NCBI GenBank assembly: GCA_947631865.1
Contig: CANRNF010000002.1
Coordinates: forward strand, 28,984-92,983
DNA length: 64,000 nucleotides
DNA from: an uncultured Oscillospiraceae bacterium
Lineage (GTDB): Bacteria > Bacillota > Clostridia > Oscillospirales > Oscillospiraceae
Reading direction: 5' to 3'
The notes beneath the pieces are model-generated. The model was not told the origin of the DNA. It made no database searches and saw only the letters and a list, made by a program, of their open reading frames with translations. This document shows positions 1-9,746 of this stretch, in pieces (positions within the stretch are counted from its first letter, which is position 1; the number at the start of each line of letters is the position of its first letter). The translations under genes and the position numbers were made by a program.

Positions 1-1
1 G

Positions 2-289
2 GAAGAACAAACGGCCGGGGAGCCGGATACCAGTCCTGTGAGCCTGAACGAGGCGCTGACGGCGCTGTGGGAGCTGGCCGTGGCCCAGGATTGGCCCGGG
101 GCGGCGGACAGCCCGTTCCCCTATGACTGGGCGCTGGACGCGGGTATAGTGACCGGCGACGACTGGGCCCTGCCCATCGGCGACCCGGTGAGCCGGGAGG
201 GCCTGGCCACGTATCTTGCCCGGTACGGCCAGCTTTGCCCCGCCGCGCAGGAGACGGAGGAGGCAGAAGACACGGAAAACGCCGCGTAA
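2..289 (+). CDS. C-terminal end of an S-layer-homology-like surface protein (5' cut by window)
   Basis: The frame is open from base 2, so the protein begins outside the window; the first possible internal start is a GTG at 38. The visible 95 residues resemble one SLH module: a helix with LNEALTALWELA, then WALDAGIVTGD, then a PVSREGLATYLARYG helix. SLH modules anchor proteins non-covalently to the cell wall. After the module comes an acidic tail (ETEEAEDTENAA) and the stop. The family assignment rests on one degenerate module and is tentative. The giant Sel1 gene follows 42 bp downstream, probably as a separate unit with its own ribosome binding site. Confidence 0.5.
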   Translation, partial: EEQTAGEPDTSPVSLNEALTALWELAVAQDWPGAADSPFPYDWALDAGIVTGDDWALPIGDPVSREGLATYLARYGQLCPAAQETEEAEDTENAA

Positions 290-331
290 AATAATAGTTA
301 AGAAATAATAAACTTGGGAGGTACATACAAA

Positions 332-3300
332 ATGAAGCTTCGGAAGGTATTGGCATTCATCCTGGCGGCGGCCATGCTGCTGGGACTATGCACGGGCTGC
401 GGAAAAAAGCCCGAGGAGATGTATGACGAGGCCATGGAGGCCATAGACAGCGGCGACGCCGCCAAAGGCGAGGAGCTGCTGACCAAGGCGGCGGAGAAGG
501 ACTATGTCCCCGCCAGCGCCAAGCTGGGCTATATGTATGCCAGCGGCGACGGCGTGGAGAAGGACCTGGCCAAGGCCGCGGAGATGTACCAGAAGGCCGC
601 GGACGGCGGCGACGGCAAGAGCATGCTCTACCTGGGCACCATGTACCTCGCGGGCGATGGCGTGGAGAAAGACGAGGCCAAGGCCTTTGAGCTGCTCACC
701 CAGGCGGCGGAGCTGGTCCCCGAAGCCTATTTGAACCTGGGCATGGCTTACCACTTCGGTGTGGGCACGGAGAAGGACTACGCCAAGGCCGTAGAGTGCT
801 GGACCAAGGGCTTGGAGGAATGCGAGGAGGGACACCACACGACCTGGTGCGCCGCCAGCTTGGCCGAGTGCTATTACTACGGCATGGGCACGGAGCAGAG
901 CTTTGAAAAGGCCTTTGAACTGTTTTCCCAGACCGCGGAGGATGGCTACGCCCATTCCCAGCAGTATATGGGCCGGTTCTCTCAGTTCGGCTACGGTGTG
1001 GTGGACATAGACTATACCCAGGCGGCGGAGTGGTACCAGAAGGCCGCGGATGGCGGCGACGCGGGCGGCATGATATTCCTGGGCGACCTTTATGCGGCCG
1101 GCCAGGGTGTGGAAAAAGACGAGGCGAAGGCCGATGAGCTGTACGGCCAGGCGCTTAAGACGCTCACCGAGGCCGGCGAGGACGCGCGGTATGACAGCGG
1201 ATACTTCCTCCTGGGCTACATCTACAAAAACGGCCTGGGCGTGGAAGAAGACGCCGACAAGGCCCTGGAGTACTTCACTGCCTCTGCGGATATGGGCGAC
1301 CCGGACGGCATGTTCGACCTGGCCCGGTGCCATTACGACGCGGGCGAATACGACGAGGCCCTGGAGCTTTTCACCGAATGCGCGGATATGAACATGCCCG
1401 AGGCCATGGTGCAGCTTGGCTATATGTACGCCGCAGGCCAGGGCGTGGAGCTTGATTACGCCAAAGCTCTGGACCTTTTTGAGCAGGCCGAGGCCCTGGA
1501 CGACCCCTACGTGTGCTTCTACCTGGCCGACATGTACATGTACGGTCTGGCCGTGGAGGAGGACTATGTCAAGGCACGGGAGTACTATGAGCAGGTCCTG
1601 ACCATCCCCGAGACAGGCGACTTCGCCCTGGGCTACGCCGCGGAGAACGACGGCTGGTTCTATGAGTACGGCACGGGCGTGGAGCAGGATCAGGCCAAGG
1701 CCGAAGAGCTCTACGCTCAGGCTTTCGAAGCCGCCTCGGAGGACGAGGACTACAGCTACAACGCGCTGGTGCTGGGCTACCTTTACATGACCGGGGAGGG
1801 CGTGGAGCAGGACTATGAAAAGGCCCTGGAATACTTCACCGCCGCGGCGGAGGACGATATCTTCGAGGCCGAGTGCCAGGCAGGCGCGATATATCTCATG
1901 GGTCTCGGCACGGAGCAGGACGAGGCCAAGGGCCTGGAGATGCTGGAGGACGCGGCGGAGCGCGGCGTGCCCGAGGCTTATTACTATCTGGGCACCGCCT
2001 ATGCGGACGGCGACGGCGTGGAGCGGGACTACGCCAAGGCCCGGGAGCTCCTGGAACAGGGCGAGGCCTTGGGCGTCGCCGACGTCTGCTACTATCTGGC
2101 CGACATGTATATGTATGGCCTGGGCGTGGAGGAGGACTATGTCAAGGCGCGGGAGTACTACGAGCAGTCCATGATCCGCGCCCAGGGCGACGACGCGACT
2201 GTGGGCTACGCCGCGGAGAACGACGGCTGGTTCTATGAGTACGGCATGGGCGTGGAGATGGACAAGGCCAAGGCCTTCGAGCTCTACACCCAGTCGGCGG
2301 AGCTGGGCTATGTGGACGGCCAGACCTCCCTGGGCCGGTTCTATGACTACGGCTACGGCGTGGTGGACGTAGACGACGCCAAGGCGGCGGAGCTCTATGC
2401 CCAGGCCGCGGACCAGGGCGACGCCGAGGCCATGCTGTACCTGGCCTGGCTCTATGACTTCGGTCAGGGCGTGGAGCAGGATCAGGCCAAGGCCGAAGAG
2501 CTCTATGCCCAGGCTTTCGAGGCCGCCTCGGAAAACGAGGACTACAGCTACGACCAGCTGGTGCTGGGCTACCTTTATCTGGACGGCACCGGCGTGGAGC
2601 AGGACTATGCCAAGGCCCTGGAATACTTCACCGCCGCGGCGGAGGACGACATCTTCGAGGCCGCGTGCGAGGCGGGCACCCTGTATCTCGTGGGTCACGG
2701 CACAGAGAAGGACGAGGCAAAGGGCATTGAGTTGCTCCAGGACGCGGCAGAACACGGCGTGCCAGAGGCCATGTGCGGTCTGGGCTACGCCTATGCCTAT
2801 GGCGATGGCGTGGAGCGGGATGACGCCCAGGCGGTCCAGTGGCTCGAAAAGGCCGCGGACATGGGAAATGCCAACGCCATGAACCAGCTTGGCTATATGT
2901 ACGCCAACGGCGAGGGCGTGGAGCAGGACTGCGATAAGGCCCTGGAGATATTCACCCAGGTGGCGGCGTCGGACGCGTCCGATTATGACAGAGGCTATGC
3001 GCTGTACTGCCTGGGCTATATGTACGGACACGGCCTGGGCGTGGAGGAGGACGACGCCAAGGCCGTAGAGTATTACACCCAGGCGGCGGAGCTGGGCGAT
3101 ACGTCGGCCGTGGGCGAGCTGGGCGACGCCTATGCCCGCGGCAAGGGCGTGGAGCAGGACGGCGAGGAGGCCCTGAAGTGGTACGGCCAGGCCGCGGAGG
3201 CCGGTGACCCCGACGGCCTGGACTGCATGGGCGACATGTATTTCTGGGGCGACGGCGTGGACGTGGACAAGGCCAAAGCCTTCGACTACTACACCCAGGC

Positions 3301-6043
3301 CGCGGAGATGGGCGACCAGGACGCCCAGTTCCAGATGGGCCGGTTCTATGAAAACGGCTACGGCGTGGTGGACAAGGACACGACCCAGGCGGCGGCGTGG
3401 TACGAAAAGTCCGCCGGACAGGAGGATGCGGAGGGCATGCTGGCCCTGGCGCGGCTCTATATGGACGGCCGCGGCGTGGAGAAGGACGAAGCCAAGGCCG
3501 AGGAGATCATAAAGAGCCTGGTGGAGGACCTCACGGAGAAGGAGGAGACCGACACCCTCGCCCCCACGGAGAAGCGGGTGCTGGCCACCCTTTACGCCCA
3601 CGGCGGTGTCCTTGACAAGGACGAGGAAAAGGCCGCGGCCCTCTATGCCGAGGCGGCAGAGGCCGGCAATTACGAGGCGGTGGCCGCCCTGGCCTATGCG
3701 TATCGGCACGGCGTGGGCGTAGAGGAGGACGCCGCCAAAGCGGCGGAACTCTATGCCCAGGCGGCGGAGCACGGGGTCGACAGGGCCATGCTTCTGTTGG
3801 GCAACATGTATTACTGGGGCGAAGGGGTGGACCAGGACTACGGCAAGGCCCTGGAGTTCTACACCCAGGCGGCGGAACTGGACAACGCCGAAGCCCAGAA
3901 TGAACTGGGCACCATGTATTACAACGGCGACGGTGTGGACCAGGACTATGAAAAGGCCCTGGCGTATTTCGAGTGCGCCGCGGATGAGAACAACGAAGAC
4001 GAGATAAGATCCCGCGCGCTGTTCGATGCCGCCTATTTCTATCACTTCGGCCTGGGCACGGAAAAGGATATGGATAAGGCCGTGGAACTCTATGCCCAAG
4101 CGGCGGAACTGGGCGACGACTCCGCCGCGTACAACCTGGGCAGACTGTATGAAGACGGCGAGGAAGTGGAAAAGGACCCTGCCAAGGCCCTGCGATACTT
4201 TACCCAGTCGGCGGAGGCGGGCGACGCCCACGCCATGCGGAAGGTGGGCGACGCCTACATGTTCGCCGACGGCGCGGAGCTTGACAGGGCCAAAGCCCTG
4301 GAGTGGTACGAAAAGGCCGCGGACGCGGGCGGCGAGACCGGCCCGTACATGATCGGCTACTTCTATGAAAACGGCTACGGCGTGGTGGACATCGACCTGG
4401 CCAAGGCGGTCGAGTGGTACGAAAAGGCGGCGGAGAACGACCAGCCGGAGGCCATGTACAATCTGGCCAGATGCTATGCGCAGGGCCTGGGCGTGGAGCA
4501 GGACGAGGCCAAGGCCCAGGAGCTCTACGAGAGCCTGGCGGAGCAGCTCACCGCCGTAGACGAGGAGGAGCTCTCCGGCCGGGAGGCGCGTGTTCTCGCC
4601 TGCCTCTATGAACTGGGCCAGGGCGTGGAGAAGGACGAGGCCAAGTCCGCGGAGCTCATGGCCGCCGCCGCGGAAATGGATGACTGGCGGGCCGTGGACT
4701 ATCTTGGCCAGTTCTATTACTACGCCATCGGCGTGGAGCAGGACAAGGCAAAGGCCGCGGAACTCTACACCCGGGCGGCGGAGCACGGCGTGCCCGGGGC
4801 GATGTACAATCTGGGCACGATGTATCTCGCCGGCGACGGCGTGAGCCAAGACTACGCCCAGGCGCTGGCGTGGTTTGAAAAGGCGGCGGAGCAGCAGTTC
4901 CCCAACGCCTGTTACGCCCTGGGCTATATGTATGAGTTTGGCATCGGCGTGGAGCAGGACTACGACAAGGCCCTGGAATATTACGAAAAGGCGGCGGACC
5001 TGGGCGACGCCTACGCCATGGGCCAGCTGGGCTATATGTACCACGTGGGCCACGGCGTGGAGGCGGACCTGGCCAAGGCCGCGGAGTATTACGGCAAAGC
5101 CCTCGCCACAGGGGAGGGCAGCTCGATAGCGGCGTCCAACCTGGCCGGGATGTATCTCTATGGCGACGGCGTGGAGGTGGACAAGGACAGAGCCTTCGAG
5201 CTCTATAACCAGGCGCTGGAGAAGGACGAAGGGAACACCTCGGCCCTGGAGGCCATGGGGGAGTTCTACCTGTACGGCGAGGGCTCGGTGGAGCAGGACC
5301 TGGCCCAGGCGGCGGAGTTCTTTGAAAAGGCCGGAGCGGACGACGTGGAGGCTGCCTACTACCTGGCGAATCTCTATGAGCTGGGCTACGGCGTGGAGAA
5401 GGACGAGGCCAAGGCGGAGGAGATGTTTGCGGACCTGGCCGGCCGGCTCACGAAGGAGGAGGACCCGGACTCCGCCGAGCAGCGCATCCTGGCCTATCTC
5501 TATAAGTACGGCAAGGGCGTGGAGAAGGACGAGGCCAAGGCGGTGGAGCTGCTTTCCGCCGCCGTGGAGGATGACAACTACCAGGCGGCCGACTCTCTGG
5601 CGCGGTGCTATCACGACGGCGTGGGCGTGGAGAAGGATGAGGCCAAGGCGGTGGAGCTCTATGCGCTGGCCGCAGAGCATGGCGTCGCGTCTGCCGCCGG
5701 CGACCTGGGGGATATGTATTATCAGGGCGACGGCGTGGCCCAGGACTGCGAAGAGGCGGCCAAGTGGCTCCAGCTGGGCGCGGACATGGGCGACGCCTAC
5801 TGCCAGGGCTACCTGGGGTATCTGTATCTGGAAGGCGACGGCGTGGAACAGGACTACGGCGAGGCCCTCCGGCTCTTTGAGGAGGCCATGGACGAGGACG
5901 ACGAGTCCCTGTACGCCCTGGGCACGATCTATGAAAACGGCCTGGGCGTGGAGCCGGATATGGATAAGGCCATGGACTATTACACGCAGGCCGCGGACAG
6001 GGGCGTGGAGACCGCCGTCCAGCGGCTGGCAGAAGCGAAGTGA
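332..6043 (+). CDS. Giant Sel1-repeat (SLR) lipoprotein, about 1,900 aa
   Basis: The start is the ATG at 332, behind the GGGAGGT at 316-322. The N-terminus MKLRKVLAFILAAAMLLGL followed by CTGCGKK looks like a lipoprotein signal with the modified Cys near residue 23. The rest is an almost unbroken run of Sel1-like repeats of about 36 residues (consensus A..LGYMY..G.GVE.D..KA...Y..AAE.G), helical-hairpin units that usually scaffold protein-protein contacts. Typical Sel1 proteins have 5-15 units; this has roughly 45-50. A higher-order unit is visible: the variant YGYGVVD..., followed by a longer helix insert with ED or EE, recurs near nt 1,000, 2,350, 3,360, 4,370 and 5,280, so blocks of about 1 kb have been duplicated. 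Composition is very acidic and Ala-rich. A surface scaffold role is inference. Confidence 0.9.
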   Translation: MKLRKVLAFILAAAMLLGLCTGCGKKPEEMYDEAMEAIDSGDAAKGEELLTKAAEKDYVPASAKLGYMYASGDGVEKDLAKAAEMYQKAADGGDGKSMLYLGTMYLAGDGVEKDEAKAFELLTQAAELVPEAYLNLGMAYHFGVGTEKDYAKAVECWTKGLEECEEGHHTTWCAASLAECYYYGMGTEQSFEKAFELFSQTAEDGYAHSQQYMGRFSQFGYGVVDIDYTQAAEWYQKAADGGDAGGMIFLGDLYAAGQGVEKDEAKADELYGQALKTLTEAGEDARYDSGYFLLGYIYKNGLGVEEDADKALEYFTASADMGDPDGMFDLARCHYDAGEYDEALELFTECADMNMPEAMVQLGYMYAAGQGVELDYAKALDLFEQAEALDDPYVCFYLADMYMYGLAVEEDYVKAREYYEQVLTIPETGDFALGYAAENDGWFYEYGTGVEQDQAKAEELYAQAFEAASEDEDYSYNALVLGYLYMTGEGVEQDYEKALEYFTAAAEDDIFEAECQAGAIYLMGLGTEQDEAKGLEMLEDAAERGVPEAYYYLGTAYADGDGVERDYAKARELLEQGEALGVADVCYYLADMYMYGLGVEEDYVKAREYYEQSMIRAQGDDATVGYAAENDGWFYEYGMGVEMDKAKAFELYTQSAELGYVDGQTSLGRFYDYGYGVVDVDDAKAAELYAQAADQGDAEAMLYLAWLYDFGQGVEQDQAKAEELYAQAFEAASENEDYSYDQLVLGYLYLDGTGVEQDYAKALEYFTAAAEDDIFEAACEAGTLYLVGHGTEKDEAKGIELLQDAAEHGVPEAMCGLGYAYAYGDGVERDDAQAVQWLEKAADMGNANAMNQLGYMYANGEGVEQDCDKALEIFTQVAASDASDYDRGYALYCLGYMYGHGLGVEEDDAKAVEYYTQAAELGDTSAVGELGDAYARGKGVEQDGEEALKWYGQAAEAGDPDGLDCMGDMYFWGDGVDVDKAKAFDYYTQAAEMGDQDAQFQMGRFYENGYGVVDKDTTQAAAWYEKSAGQEDAEGMLALARLYMDGRGVEKDEAKAEEIIKSLVEDLTEKEETDTLAPTEKRVLATLYAHGGVLDKDEEKAAALYAEAAEAGNYEAVAALAYAYRHGVGVEEDAAKAAELYAQAAEHGVDRAMLLLGNMYYWGEGVDQDYGKALEFYTQAAELDNAEAQNELGTMYYNGDGVDQDYEKALAYFECAADENNEDEIRSRALFDAAYFYHFGLGTEKDMDKAVELYAQAAELGDDSAAYNLGRLYEDGEEVEKDPAKALRYFTQSAEAGDAHAMRKVGDAYMFADGAELDRAKALEWYEKAADAGGETGPYMIGYFYENGYGVVDIDLAKAVEWYEKAAENDQPEAMYNLARCYAQGLGVEQDEAKAQELYESLAEQLTAVDEEELSGREARVLACLYELGQGVEKDEAKSAELMAAAAEMDDWRAVDYLGQFYYYAIGVEQDKAKAAELYTRAAEHGVPGAMYNLGTMYLAGDGVSQDYAQALAWFEKAAEQQFPNACYALGYMYEFGIGVEQDYDKALEYYEKAADLGDAYAMGQLGYMYHVGHGVEADLAKAAEYYGKALATGEGSSIAASNLAGMYLYGDGVEVDKDRAFELYNQALEKDEGNTSALEAMGEFYLYGEGSVEQDLAQAAEFFEKAGADDVEAAYYLANLYELGYGVEKDEAKAEEMFADLAGRLTKEEDPDSAEQRILAYLYKYGKGVEKDEAKAVELLSAAVEDDNYQAADSLARCYHDGVGVEKDEAKAVELYALAAEHGVASAAGDLGDMYYQGDGVAQDCEEAAKWLQLGADMGDAYCQGYLGYLYLEGDGVEQDYGEALRLFEEAMDEDDESLYALGTIYENGLGVEPDMDKAMDYYTQAADRGVETAVQRLAEAK

Positions 6044-6100
6044 TGCTTTTTCCGGCCCATTGACCCTTATGTTTCTGCATTCAGACCATTCAGTTTAAGA

Positions 6101-6134
6101 CCTCCCTGCCGCAGACGCGGCAGGGAGGTTTTTC
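6101..6134 (+). terminator. Rho-independent terminator after the Sel1 gene
   Basis: A perfect 12-bp stem (CCTCCCTGCCGC with GCGGCAGGGAGG) and an AGAC loop are followed directly by TTTTTC. It lies 57 bp after the stop of the Sel1 gene. Confidence 0.9.
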
Positions 6135-6244
6135 GGTTTTCGGGGGCCTTTTTTTCCGGCCGAGGATGCAATTCGAGTCGTGATTTTGTCGATTCGAGAC
6201 AAACCGGTTGACAACTGGCCCGGAGCGTTCGATATTGTAACAGA

Positions 6245-6679
6245 GTGAACAGGACGATCAATCTCGTGGCGGAAAAAACCACGGAAAAGGCGCTGCAGGT
6301 GACCGTGGAACGATCCTGCCAGGAAATGGGCATCGATCTGGAGGATTTTTCCGTCTACCCCAACACCGATGTGATGTCCAACCGATACGACTTCCTCATT
6401 GAACCGATGCACGAGATCACGAAATTCGATATGGCAGCGCTGAAGGAAAGCATCTATAAGAATCTCTGTGAGGCGAACGTCAGGATCGTGTAATCCTTCG
6501 ACGAGCACAAACTGGATAAACCGGAGGTGTTCTTCCTGCAGCCGGAGACCTCTTTGCTTTACCACGATATGATGGTGTACCAGGGAGCGTCCATGAACCA
6601 GCTCAAGCCGGTGCGCGTCATCCTGAACGAGCGGCAGAGGAAATTCTTCTTTGGTCTTCTGCAGAAAATGGACGAATAA
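6245..6679 (+). pseudogene. Remnant of a GH3-family (auxin-responsive GH3-like) acyl-adenylating enzyme, C-terminal part
   Basis: One frame runs from 6245 to the TAA at 6677-6679 with a single in-frame TAA at 6491. Before the stop, NLVAEKTTEKALQ and DFSVYPNTDV match the C-terminal domain of bacterial GH3 proteins. After it, FFLQPETSLLYHDMMVYQG, NQLKPVRV and KFFFGLLQKMDE match the family's final segment. GH3 proteins are about 500-600 aa adenylate-forming ligases; about 145 codons survive and the whole N-terminal adenylation domain is absent. I find no clean continuation upstream. This is best read as a decayed 3' fragment that is not expressed as an enzyme. Confidence 0.65.
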
Positions 6680-6757
6680 GACGATCGCTTTTTACAGCGG
6701 CAAAGGACGCGAAGGAAAAAGCCATAACGTAAACGTTTTTTAAGCGGGGTAAGAAAC

Positions 6758-7850
6758 ATGAGCCTGATCGAACTGAAAAACATCACGAAGGACTTCGGCG
6801 CCACGCGGGTGCTGGAAAACGTGACCATGACTGTGGACAAGGGCGACGTGGTGGCCGTGGTGGGCAACTCCGGCTGCGGCAAGACCACGCTTTTGCGGTG
6901 CATGAACCTGCTGGAACGGCCCACAGCCGGGCAGGTGTTCATCGACGGGGAGGAACTGACGGCCAAGGGCGCGGACGTGGACCGCATCCGCCGGGCGCAT
7001 GGGCATGGTATATCAGCACTTTAACCTCTTCTCCCACCTGTCCGTGATGGAGAACGTGACCATGGCGCCCCGCCTCGTGAACCACATGCCGGCGGACGAG
7101 GCGAAGGAGCTGGGCATGCGGTATCTGCGCATGGTGGGCATGCAGGAGCGGGCGGACCGGCCCATCGGCCAGCTCTCCGGCGGCCAGAAACAGCGGGTGG
7201 CCATCGCCCGGTGCCTGGCCATGGAGCCGGAGGTGGTGCTCTTCGACGAGCCCACCAGCGCCCTTGACCCCACCATGGTGGACGAGGTGCTGGCGGTGAT
7301 CCGGAACCTGGTGAAAAACGGCCTGACCTGCGTCATCGTGACCCACGAGATGGACTTTGCCCGGAGCGTGGCCAGCCGGGTGGTGTTCCTGGCGGACGGG
7401 GGCATCTACGAGCAGGCGAGCCCGGAGGAGTTCTTCAACGCCCCCAAGGGGGAGAAGACGAAGGCCTTCGTCCGGCGGGTGAAGCTGTTTACATACGAAA
7501 GCGCCCTGCATGACCTGGACCTGTACACCCTGCTGGCCCAGATGCGCACCTATTGCGGCCGGTACGGCTTCTCCAGGCGGGCGGCGACCCGTGTCCAGCT
7601 GGTGACGGAGGAGCTGGTCACCTTCCTGCAGGAGCTGGGCGGCGCCGGGAAGGTGGTCGTGCAGGTCAGCTACGAGGAGAAGACCGGGCGGAAGGAGTTC
7701 GTCCTGCGGGACACGGTCCCCGGCGGGAACCACCTGGAGGATACCCGGCTGGACGAGCTGAGCTCCACCATCGTGAGAAACTGCGCCGGCGAGATCCAGT
7801 ACACCACGGAGAACGGCTACAACGTCCTGAGCCTGGATGTTCTGGAGTAA
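6758..7850 (+). pseudogene. Polar amino-acid ABC transporter ATP-binding protein, interrupted by one frameshift
   Basis: The first frame (from ATG 6758) gives the Walker A region GNSGCGKTTLL. The second frame continues with the Q-loop VYQHFNLF, signature LSGGQKQRVAIARCLA, Walker B VVLFDEPTSALDP and H-loop THEMDFA. The join is at GGG 6993-6995: dropping one G restores RRRMGMVYQH. All ATPase motifs are intact, so this is a very recent mutation or a base-calling error. After about residue 245 there is an unusual C-terminal extension of about 110 residues (AATRVQLVTEELVTFLQEL...), faintly like GHKL/anti-sigma-type ATPase helices but lacking the N-box Asn. It is the first gene of the cluster ATPase, four binding proteins, permease. 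Confidence 0.8.
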
Positions 7851-7943
7851 TTTCGACGGAACCGCTATTATACCCTCAAATACACGCATCGAAGGCCCCG
7901 TGGGCGTTTGAGATAAAATTTTTACAAGAAGGAGAACAAAAAC

Positions 7944-8780
7944 ATGAAGAAACTGATCGCCCTTGCGCTGGCGCTGGTCATGGCGCTGGCTCTGACCGTC
8001 CCCGCCCTGGCGGCGGAGGAGAAACCTAAGATGAAGCTCGGTACGCTGGAAATGCTGTCGCGGACGGAAGATGAGAGGAATTCCCTTACCGACGAGGTAG
8101 AAAACTCTGAGGACAACAAGTTCCCCCTGATGCAGCAGAATAACATACAGTACATCTGTTACAATACCCTTTCTGAGTTGCTGATGGCCCTGGACGCCGG
8201 ATACGTTGATGTGGTCCAGGCAGATGAGCCTATGGTGCAGTACGTCATCTCCCGGAACGACGCCTACGCCGAGTTCCAAGCCGCGGTAGAGCATCAGATA
8301 GAGTACAGCATGCTCTTCCTGGAGGAGGACGGGTTGCTGTGCGACCAGTTCAGCGAGGCTATCAAGGCCATGAAGGACGACGGCACCCTGGACACTCTGG
8401 CCGCGGAATACATCGACGGCGTGATCGCCGGCGAGGACCCGGAGGCCGTGGCGTTCCCCACCTTTGAGGGAGCGGACACCGTCACCGTGGCAGTGACCGG
8501 CGACGTGCCCCCCATGGACTACGTGGACGACACCGGCCATGCCGCCGGCTTCAACACCGCCGTGCTGGCCGAGATCGCCCAGCGGCTGGAGCTGAACATC
8601 GAGCTCATCCAGGTGGACTCCAGCGCCCGCTCCCTGGCCCTTTCCAGCGGCCGCGCCGACGTGGCCTTCTGGGTCCAAACCATTCTCACCTTTAATAAAA
8701 ACGATGTCCCCGAGGGAACGGTCGCCAGCGAGCCCTATTATGCCACTGAGCTCTGCGGCCTTACGCTGGCCGCCGAGTAA
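7944..8780 (+). CDS. Amino-acid ABC transporter substrate-binding protein, permuted SBP_bac_3 fold, copy 1 of 4
   Basis: The 278-aa product starts behind AAGGAG. The signal peptide MKKLIALALALVMALALT...ALA/AEE has no lipobox Cys, so the mature protein would be released by signal peptidase I. The order of SBP_bac_3 halves is swapped. The segment usually found late (MALDAGYVDVVQADEP..., LLCDQFSEAIKAMKDDGTLD) comes first. The usual N-terminal segment (VTVAVTGDVPPMDY, GFNTAVLAEIAQRL, SSGRADVAFW, SEPYYATELCGL) comes last. The first half is diverged from copies 2-3 while the last 100 residues are nearly the same in all four, so specificity may differ. It probably serves the permease at 11502. Confidence 0.85.
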   Translation: MKKLIALALALVMALALTVPALAAEEKPKMKLGTLEMLSRTEDERNSLTDEVENSEDNKFPLMQQNNIQYICYNTLSELLMALDAGYVDVVQADEPMVQYVISRNDAYAEFQAAVEHQIEYSMLFLEEDGLLCDQFSEAIKAMKDDGTLDTLAAEYIDGVIAGEDPEAVAFPTFEGADTVTVAVTGDVPPMDYVDDTGHAAGFNTAVLAEIAQRLELNIELIQVDSSARSLALSSGRADVAFWVQTILTFNKNDVPEGTVASEPYYATELCGLTLAAE

Positions 8781-8788
8781 CGAATCGG

Positions 8789-8807
8789 AGGCCCCAACGG
8801 GCTTTTG
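8789..8807 (+). terminator. Weak intergenic hairpin with T-run between binding-protein copies 1 and 2
   Basis: AGGCCC pairs with GGGCTT around a 4-nt loop and is followed by TTT. The same block (AGGCCC..GGGCTTTTGAGATAAA) recurs after copies 1 and 2, so gene and leader were duplicated together. It may trim transcription partially. Confidence 0.4.
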
Positions 8808-8839
8808 AGATAAAATTCATTCAAAAGGAGAAAAGAAAC

Positions 8840-9688
8840 ATGAAGAAACTGATCGCCCTTGCGCTGGCGCTGGTCATGGCGCTGGCTCTGACCGTCCCCG
8901 CCCTGGCGGCGGAGGAGAAGCCTTCGATGAAGGTCGGCATGCTGGAGCTGCTGGCCCAGTCGGAGCAGGAGATCAACGACATCGAGGATGAGTACAGTAC
9001 CACCGACGAGGCGGAGGCCCCGCTCAAGGAGAACGACGTTTCGCTCGTCTATTATCACAGCCTGGCCGAGCTGCTGATGGCCCTGGACGCCGGGTATATC
9101 GATCTGGCCCAGGCGGACGACCCCACGGTACAGTACGTCCTGTCCCGGAACGACGCATACGCCGAGAACCATCCCGCTCCCGAGATAGAGCAGGCGGTGG
9201 AATACAGCATGCTCTTCCTGGAGGAGGACGCCGAGCTCTGCGACAGCTTCAACGAGGCCATCACCGCCATGAAGGACGACGGCACCCTGGACGAGCTGGC
9301 CGCGGCACATATCGACGGCGTGATCGCCGGGGAGGACCCGGAGGCCGTGGCGTTCCCCTCCTTTGACGGCGCCGAGACCGTCACCGTGGCGGTGACCGGC
9401 GACGTGCCCCCCATGGACTATGTGGACGATACCGGCCATGCCGCGGGCTTCAACACTGCTGTTCTGGCTGAGATCGCCCAGCGGCTGGAAGTGAACATTG
9501 AGCTCATCCAGGTGGACAGCGGCGCCCGTGCCCTGGCCCTGGCCAGCGGCCGCGCGGACGTGGTCTTCTGGGCCCAGTCCTATACCGGTGAAGTCGCGAT
9601 AGCGGATCTGGACATCCCCGAGGGCACGGTGGCCAGCGAGCCCTATTATACCACTGTGCTCTGCGGCCTCGTGCAGGGCGCTGAGTAA
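8840..9688 (+). CDS. Amino-acid ABC transporter substrate-binding protein, permuted SBP_bac_3 fold, copy 2 of 4
   Basis: The product has 282 aa and the same signal peptide and swapped half-domain order as copy 1. From residue 25 to about residue 110 (EEKPSMKVGMLELLAQSEQE... to SRNDAYAE) it matches copy 3 residue for residue, then differs in a short insert (NHPAPEIEQAV), so the two copies were recently duplicated or gene-converted. The ligand-contact region of the second half (GDVPPMDYVDDTGHAAGF) is shared by all copies. No lipobox Cys. The ribosome binding site is AAAAGGAG at about 8823. Confidence 0.85.
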   Translation: MKKLIALALALVMALALTVPALAAEEKPSMKVGMLELLAQSEQEINDIEDEYSTTDEAEAPLKENDVSLVYYHSLAELLMALDAGYIDLAQADDPTVQYVLSRNDAYAENHPAPEIEQAVEYSMLFLEEDAELCDSFNEAITAMKDDGTLDELAAAHIDGVIAGEDPEAVAFPSFDGAETVTVAVTGDVPPMDYVDDTGHAAGFNTAVLAEIAQRLEVNIELIQVDSGARALALASGRADVVFWAQSYTGEVAIADLDIPEGTVASEPYYTTVLCGLVQGAE

Positions 9689-9696
9689 CAAATCAG

Positions 9697-9714
9697 AGGC
9701 CCCCACGGGCTTTT
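9697..9714 (+). terminator. Weak intergenic hairpin with T-run between binding-protein copies 2 and 3
   Basis: AGGCCC and GGGCTT pair around CCAC, followed by TT. It is the second copy of the intergenic block at 8789. Confidence 0.4.
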
Positions 9715-9746
9715 GAGATAAACACTATCAAAAGGAGAACAAAAGC

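Noticed and set aside
386..5680. Very long open frame (about 1,760 codons) antisense to the Sel1 gene
   Set aside because: It mirrors the repeat and codon pattern of the GC-rich Sel1 gene, has no ribosome binding site or recognisable domain, and its repeats are the reverse of Sel1 units.
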